DNA of 64,000 nt. Origin: Saccharopolyspora sp. NFXS83. GTDB lineage: Bacteria; Actinomycetota; Actinomycetes; Mycobacteriales; Pseudonocardiaceae. Under the pieces are notes generated by a model, which made no database searches, had not been told where the DNA came from, and saw nothing but the letters and a program-made list of their open reading frames with translations. This document shows, in pieces, positions 60,230-64,000 of this stretch. The stretch is from positions 287,974-351,973 of the forward strand of contig NZ_JAPFGB010000003.1 in NCBI RefSeq assembly GCF_026241095.1, written 5' to 3'. A program made the translations under genes and the position numbers. Position 1 is the first letter of the stretch. Each line of letters opens with the position of its first letter.

Positions 60230-60642
60230 ACCCGCACGAAGACGGGCGCAAGCGCGGCCTGCGGGCCACCGTCGTGAAGGTGCTCCGGCACCGCCGGGAG
60301 GACCGGGGCATGTCCCTCGAACCGCACCCGAGCCGCTGCATCCGGGCGGGCGAGGTGCACGAGCTCGTCACCACCGACCACCGCGACACCGCCACCGGGG
60401 CCCGCATCGACCGGGTCGGGTTCCTCGGCTTCGCCGAGTTCGGCAGCGCCGGGGTGCTCGACCGCGGCGACGAACTCCGGATCGGCGAGCGGCTGGTGGG
60501 CACCGTGCTCGGCTTCGACGCCTGCCACTACCCGAACCACTACAACATCCTCGTGCGGACCTCGATCCCCTGCACCGGCGAGGAGATCGGCCTGGAACCG
60601 GAAACGAAGCTCGCCTTCGACCAGGCGTCCGCCCGCGGCTGA
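60226..60642 (+). CDS. Unknown protein, last gene of the amino-sugar-like run
   Basis: 138 residues from ATG 60226 in an ATGA overlap with the Gfo/Idh gene, so it is surely translated. A basic N-terminus (NPHEDGRKRGLRATVVKVLRHRRED) is followed by a beta-rich domain with IRAGEVHELVTTDHRD, VGFLGFAEFGSAGVLDRGDEL, and FDACHYPNHYNILVRT, a striking Cys-His-Tyr/His cluster that could bind a metal or form an active site, then an acidic end. I do not recognise the family. It might be a small cupin-like or tailoring enzyme of the pathway. Confidence 0.7.
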   Translation: MNPHEDGRKRGLRATVVKVLRHRREDRGMSLEPHPSRCIRAGEVHELVTTDHRDTATGARIDRVGFLGFAEFGSAGVLDRGDELRIGERLVGTVLGFDACHYPNHYNILVRTSIPCTGEEIGLEPETKLAFDQASARG

Positions 60643-60674
60643 GGCGGCACGGCCCGGTTCTGCGAACGGCTGAG

Positions 60675-60716
60675 CGGCCGGTGACCTCCTGAGTGATGGT
60701 CACCGGCCGTTCGTTC
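60675..60716. terminator. Strong bidirectional terminator
   Basis: CGGCCGGTGACC (60675-60686) and GGTCACCGGCCG (60698-60709) form a perfect 12-bp stem with an 11-base loop, followed by TTCGTTCG. It lies between the last gene of the rightward run and the convergent calerythrin-like gene. Confidence 0.8.
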
Positions 60717-60727
60717 GCCGGGATGGA

Positions 60728-61261
60728 TCAGCCCAGCAGTTCGACGTCCAGACGACCGAAGTGGAAGTCGCGCACGGCGGCGAGCAGCTCGTCCACGGTG
60801 AGCTCACCGTTGGCGTCGGTGTCCACGTTGACGAACGCCTCCGCGGCCTGCGAGCGGTCGACGCCGACGGCGGTGAGCCAGGAGGCGAACTCCGCGGCGT
60901 CGATCTTGCCGTCGTCGTTCTTGTCGCACAGGCCGACGATGCTGCGCACCAGCGGGCCGAGCACGCGGTTGAACTGCTCCTCGCCGTCCTCGAAGATGAG
61001 CTTCTGGGTGACGCGGACGAACTCGTCCTCCGACAGCGAACCGCCGGCCGTCGTCCCGGCCTCGCCGGCCAGGTACTCGAACATGCCGGTGAGCGCGTCC
61101 TGGACCGACTGGGCTTCGGCGCCGTCGGTGTTCTTGCCGAAGGCCTGGACGATCTGCACGGCTTCCTTCTCGAAGTCCGAGCGCTCCAGACGGCCGCTGC
61201 CGTCCAAGTCCCACTTGGCGAAGCGCTTGCGCAGGCGTTCGTTAGCGATAGCCGCGGTCAT
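60728..61261 (-). CDS. Calerythrin-like EF-hand calcium-binding protein
   Basis: 177 residues from ATG 61261, with AAGGAGG six bases upstream of it (an ATG at 61267 touches the site). At least three canonical EF-hand loops are visible: DLDGSGRLERSD, DKNDDGKIDAAE and DTDANGELTVDE, each with Asp/Asn/Asp/Glu ligands at positions 1, 3, 5 and 12; a fourth, near SLSEDEFVRV, is degenerate. Size and layout match calerythrin, the four-EF-hand protein of Saccharopolyspora erythraea. It is cytoplasmic and binds calcium as a buffer or sensor. The strongest taxonomic marker in the window. Confidence 0.93.
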   Translation of the reverse strand: MTAAIANERLRKRFAKWDLDGSGRLERSDFEKEAVQIVQAFGKNTDGAEAQSVQDALTGMFEYLAGEAGTTAGGSLSEDEFVRVTQKLIFEDGEEQFNRVLGPLVRSIVGLCDKNDDGKIDAAEFASWLTAVGVDRSQAAEAFVNVDTDANGELTVDELLAAVRDFHFGRLDVELLG

Positions 61262-61406
61262 GGCCATCCTCCTTGATGTTTCGTTGGCGGAAACGGTGCT
61301 CCGCCCGCACCCGCGCGAACGGGAGCGGACGGCCCGCGCGGGGACTCGGCCTCGCGCAAGATCGATTCCGGTGCGCCGGGCACGTCGACGCACCGGGTGG
61401 GGGTGT

Positions 61407-62666
61407 TCAGAGCAGCGTCACCGAGCCACCGGCGGATTTCCCGCGGGTGTCCAGCAGCGCGCAGCCGGTGCTGGAGATCTCGACGAGGTCGTAGCAGGAG
61501 TGGTCCTGCAGCAGGACGACGAGATCCGCATCGGACAACGCCTCTGGGAGCGGGTGCTCCTTGCGGATCGCACGACCGTCCACTTCGAACTCGGCGACCT
61601 CCGGGTCGTGGAACGAGACCCGGGCGCCGCGGGCGAGCAGTTCGCGGGCGATCGGGTACGCGGGCGACTCGCGGGTGTCGGCCACGTCGGGCTTGTAGGC
61701 CACGCCCAGCAGCAGGACCCGCGATCCCGCGAGTGCCGCGCCCCGCTCGGCGAGCAGCTCGGCGGCCCGCAGCACCACGTGCGAGGGCATCCGCTCGTTC
61801 ACCGCGCGCGCGGCGGACAACGTGTCGAAGGTGAATCCCGCGCTGCGCGCCTTGCTCTCCAGGTAGCGCGGGTCGATCGGGATGCAGTGGCCGCCGACGC
61901 CGGGGCCGGGCTGGAACGGCGCGAACCCGAAGGGCTTGGTGCCCGCGCAGTGCAGCACGTCCCACACGTCGATGCCCATCCGGTCGCAGAACAGCGCGAC
62001 CTCGTTCACCAGCGCGATGTTCACGTACCGGTAGCTGTTCTCCAGGAGCTTCGCCATCTCGGCCTCCCTGGTGCCGCGGGAGACCACCAGGGATTCGACG
62101 AACCGGCCGTAGAAGGCGACCCCGTACTTGGCGCACAGCGGGGTGCAGCCACTGATGATCTTCGGGGTGTTGTGCATCGAGAACCGCTCGTTGCCCGGGT
62201 CGATCCGCTCCGGCGAGTACACCAGGTGGAAGTCCTCGCCGACCCGCAGTCCGCTGCCCCGTTCCAGGATCGGCCGCACCACCTCCTCGGTGGTGCCGGG
62301 GTGGCTGGTGGACTCCAGGACGACCAGGGTTCCGGCGCGCAGGTGGGTGGCGACGGTCCCGGCCGCGGCCCGCACGGCGCTGAGATCCGGGTCGCCGGAG
62401 GCGGACAGGCCCGTGGGCACGCACAGCACGACGGTGTCCGACGTGGCCAGCACCGCCGAATCGGTGGTCGCGGTGAACCCGGCGGCGACCATCTCGGCCA
62501 CGGTCGCCTCCGGCACGTCCCCGACGTGGGACCGGCCCGCGTTCAACCCGGCCACGACCTCGCCGGACACGTCCAGCCCGACCGTGGTCAGCCCGGCGGC
62601 GCAGGCGGCGGACGCCAGCGGTAGGCCGACGTAGCCGAGCCCGACCACCACGAGATCAACAGACAT
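61407..62666 (-). CDS. Nucleotide-sugar dehydrogenase (WecC/UDP-hexose 6-dehydrogenase family)
   Basis: 419 residues from ATG 62666 (adjacent ATG 62669; GAGGAG just upstream). Three-domain UDP-glucose/GDP-mannose dehydrogenase: N-terminal VVVGLGYVGLPLASAACAAG, then VLESTSHPGTTEEVVRPILER and YSPERIDPGN, the catalytic Cys in GVGGHCIPIDPRYL, and a C-terminal LLLGVAYKPDVADTRESPA. The FxLVYSPERIDPGN version is typical of the UDP-N-acetyl-hexosamine dehydrogenase branch (WecC/WbpA). It oxidises C6 of a nucleotide sugar to the uronic acid using two NAD+. Possibly supplies a uronate for the nearby cluster. Confidence 0.9.
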   Translation of the reverse strand: MSVDLVVVGLGYVGLPLASAACAAGLTTVGLDVSGEVVAGLNAGRSHVGDVPEATVAEMVAAGFTATTDSAVLATSDTVVLCVPTGLSASGDPDLSAVRAAAGTVATHLRAGTLVVLESTSHPGTTEEVVRPILERGSGLRVGEDFHLVYSPERIDPGNERFSMHNTPKIISGCTPLCAKYGVAFYGRFVESLVVSRGTREAEMAKLLENSYRYVNIALVNEVALFCDRMGIDVWDVLHCAGTKPFGFAPFQPGPGVGGHCIPIDPRYLESKARSAGFTFDTLSAARAVNERMPSHVVLRAAELLAERGAALAGSRVLLLGVAYKPDVADTRESPAYPIARELLARGARVSFHDPEVAEFEVDGRAIRKEHPLPEALSDADLVVLLQDHSCYDLVEISSTGCALLDTRGKSAGGSVTLL

Positions 62667-62716
62667 CATCCGACTCCTCGCCCGATGCTGGTTCCGGTTC
62701 TGCGGGGACGGCCGGT

Positions 62717-63025
62717 TCAGGCGTGGAAGCTGCCGGTGCCCGGCGGCACGTGCGCTCCGTGCCCGGGGGCGACGACGAGGGATCCCGTCGCGCAGAACGG
62801 GTCGGCGTAGATGCGAACGGCCTCGTCCGTTTCGTTGATCAGCACGTGCGCGGTGGACGGGGCCTGGTGGCACCCGCTCGGCGCGTCGTAGGTCGTCACC
62901 GGCTCGAACTCGGTGCTGAAGATCAGGACCTGCCCGGTGGAGGCCGCGCTCGCGGTGGCAGCGGGGAAGCCTGCGGCGAGGATCGCGGCCGTCGCGGCGA
63001 CCAGTGGACGTGCGTTCAAGCGCAT
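62717..63025 (-). CDS. Small secreted protein
   Basis: 102 residues from ATG 63025. A signal peptide (MRLNARPLVAATAAILAAG, cleavage near ASAAS at about residue 28) precedes a 74-residue mature domain with two cysteines (PSGCHQAPS and DPFCATGS) that may form a disulphide, and a beta-rich pattern VLIFSTEF, AHVLINETDEAVRIYADPFC, SLVVAPGHGAHV. It resembles a family of small secreted proteins common in Streptomyces and relatives whose role is unknown to me. Read toward the nucleotide-sugar dehydrogenase gene but with its own spacing. Confidence 0.75.
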   Translation of the reverse strand: MRLNARPLVAATAAILAAGFPAATASAASTGQVLIFSTEFEPVTTYDAPSGCHQAPSTAHVLINETDEAVRIYADPFCATGSLVVAPGHGAHVPPGTGSFHA

Positions 63026-63131
63026 GCTGCCATTCCTGTTCTGCGTGGGGTGAATTCCCGCCGGGGGTACCGGGATCGGGGAGTTTCGAGCGGTTCCGGC
63101 GCGAGCACGTCGCCGCGGCCCGGATGGCGGG

Positions 63132-64000
63132 TCACCGGCCGACTCGGGTGGCCGATGACAGCGCGCCGACGCTGACCATCATCACGAGCACTCCGAGGAC
63201 CGCGATGAATCCGGCGGTCCGGGCGGGTGATTCGCGCGGCCCGCCGGAATCCGCGAGTTCCACGCGGGTCTCGTCGAGCGGTGGCGGAATCGGCCGTGCC
63301 GCCGGTGACGACCGTTCGGCGGGAGGGGGCGGTTCGGCGGGAGGCGGCGCTGCGGGGAGTGCAGGCACGACCAGCAGTGCGTCGGCGTCGGCGACCTCGC
63401 CCGCCAGCGACCGGGCGGAGACCGCGAGGCTCACCGTCTCGCCGGGACGTGCCTCGCAGGTGTAGGTGACCGAGCGACCCGGTTCCAGCGTGCCGAGCGC
63501 GCGTCGGCAGGCCGGTGGTTCACCGGTGACCTCGACTCCCAGCAGCGGAACGGTCGAGGTGTTGCGCACTCGTACCGGCACCGATCCCGCGCGGGCGGGC
63601 AGGATCTCCAGCGCGACCGACGGCCGTTCCGGTGCGGGTGGGTCGGGGGCGGGCGGCGGTTCGGCGATCTCCGCGGTGGCGCGCTCGACGACCGGCAGGC
63701 CGCCGTGGCTGATGCCGACCGCGCGCGCCGACACCCGGCCGTGGGCGGGCGCCGTGCCGGAGCACGAGGCCGTCCGCGTCGATCCTGGCCGGAGGTGGCC
63801 GAGGACTTCGTGGCAGGGCCCGGAATCCAGGGTCACGACGACGCCGGCGAGCATGGTGTCGCCGGTGTTGCCGACGACGGCGGTCTGCGTGATCGGGTCG
63901 CCGGGCCGCGCGGCGGCGGGCTCGATTCCGGTGCGCAGGGACAGCGAGGGGTGCTCGATCGGCCACCCGATCCCGTGCCCTTCGGGCGGGGGTGCGGGGG
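63132..64000 (-). CDS. Membrane-anchored protein with repeated beta domains (5'-truncated)
   Basis: The frame is open to base 64000, so the N-terminus is outside the window; about 289 residues are visible. They form at least two CARDB/DUF11-like beta-sandwich repeats, each with a DPITQTAVVGNTGDTML- or VPVRVRNTSTVPLLG-type strand pair and a pair of cysteines (GPCHEV/ASCSG and ACRRALG/YTCEAR). A proline-rich spacer, then one C-terminal membrane helix (TAGFIAVLGVLVMMVSVGAL) and a short basic tail anchor it. It should project outside the cell. Function unknown, adhesin- or surface-display-like. Confidence 0.7.
   Translation of the reverse strand, partial: PAPPPEGHGIGWPIEHPSLSLRTGIEPAAARPGDPITQTAVVGNTGDTMLAGVVVTLDSGPCHEVLGHLRPGSTRTASCSGTAPAHGRVSARAVGISHGGLPVVERATAEIAEPPPAPDPPAPERPSVALEILPARAGSVPVRVRNTSTVPLLGVEVTGEPPACRRALGTLEPGRSVTYTCEARPGETVSLAVSARSLAGEVADADALLVVPALPAAPPPAEPPPPAERSSPAARPIPPPLDETRVELADSGGPRESPARTAGFIAVLGVLVMMVSVGALSSATRVGR

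Noticed and set aside
43502..62666. AHBA/ansamycin or classical aminoglycoside cluster
   Set aside because: No AHBA synthase context (aminoDHQ synthase, kinase), no 2-deoxy-scyllo-inosose synthase, no glycosyltransferase and no modular PKS in the window.
1..64000. CRISPR arrays, tRNA genes and insertion sequences
   Set aside because: No regularly spaced direct repeats, no TTCGAAT-type T-arm in a cloverleaf context, and no transposase or integrase motifs were found on reading either strand.

Overview
The window is high-GC DNA with dense, overlapping genes, many GTG starts and actinobacterial marker genes: an Mce/YrbE operon, RbpA, polyprenol-phosphate mannose synthase next to Lnt, an F420-type luciferase-like oxidoreductase, and a type II polyketide synthase. 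A 177-residue EF-hand protein closely resembling calerythrin of Saccharopolyspora erythraea points to the Pseudonocardiaceae, probably Saccharopolyspora or a close relative. I see no tRNA, rRNA, CRISPR array, insertion sequence or phage gene.

Layout. 1-1.3 kb: end of a 6-phosphogluconate-dehydrogenase-like oxidoreductase and an anti-sigma-type ATPase domain protein. 1.8-12.8 kb: one large operon with two secreted DUF6801-type proteins, two YrbE permeases, six Mce proteins and two Mce-associated proteins, a complete lipid importer apart from its unlinked ATPase. 12.9-16.5 kb: a MatC/SLC13-like carrier, a PrpF-like isomerase and a divergent LysR regulator. 16.6-23.6 kb: small regulators and housekeeping genes (HxlR, SRPBCC, LLM oxidoreductase, tandem universal stress protein, GDPD phosphodiesterase, MFS carrier, rbpA). 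23.9-30.1 kb: envelope functions (Ppm, Lnt, LapA), a Ser/Thr kinase and an epoxide-hydrolase-like enzyme. 30.3-31.6 kb: an AfsR-like winged-helix/TPR protein broken by two frameshifts.

32-39.6 kb: a methyltransferase, then a compact minimal type II PKS (KS alpha, chain-length factor, ACP, aromatase/cyclase), followed after about 1 kb without a clear gene by an MFS exporter. 39.6-40.9 kb is a gene graveyard with remnants of a lactonase and an iron alcohol dehydrogenase. 40.9-43.5 kb: a GH114-like lipoprotein and a Crp-type regulator paired with a cyclase-fold protein that ends in an amyloid-like motif; a hairpin sequestering a Shine-Dalgarno site lies between the pair.

43.5-62.7 kb is the most interesting block. 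Two leftward gene runs (AhpD-like, acyl-adenylating ligase, tandem CaiB CoA-transferase, methyltransferase; then a second ligase, FAD amine-oxidase-like enzyme, UbiA prenyltransferase and two DegT aminotransferases) face a rightward run of six overlapping genes (Gfo/Idh, sugar-phosphate isomerase, M20 deacylase, LDH2 dehydrogenase, Gfo/Idh, unknown). Calerythrin and a nucleotide-sugar dehydrogenase follow. The gene content fits a pathway that builds an amino-sugar or aminocyclitol and joins it to acyl and prenyl groups. I do not recognise it as a known cluster. The window ends with a small secreted protein and a membrane-anchored protein that runs off the right edge.

Four copies of a dispersed palindromic element sit in intergenic gaps at 23.7, 37.0, 40.2 and 48.2 kb.
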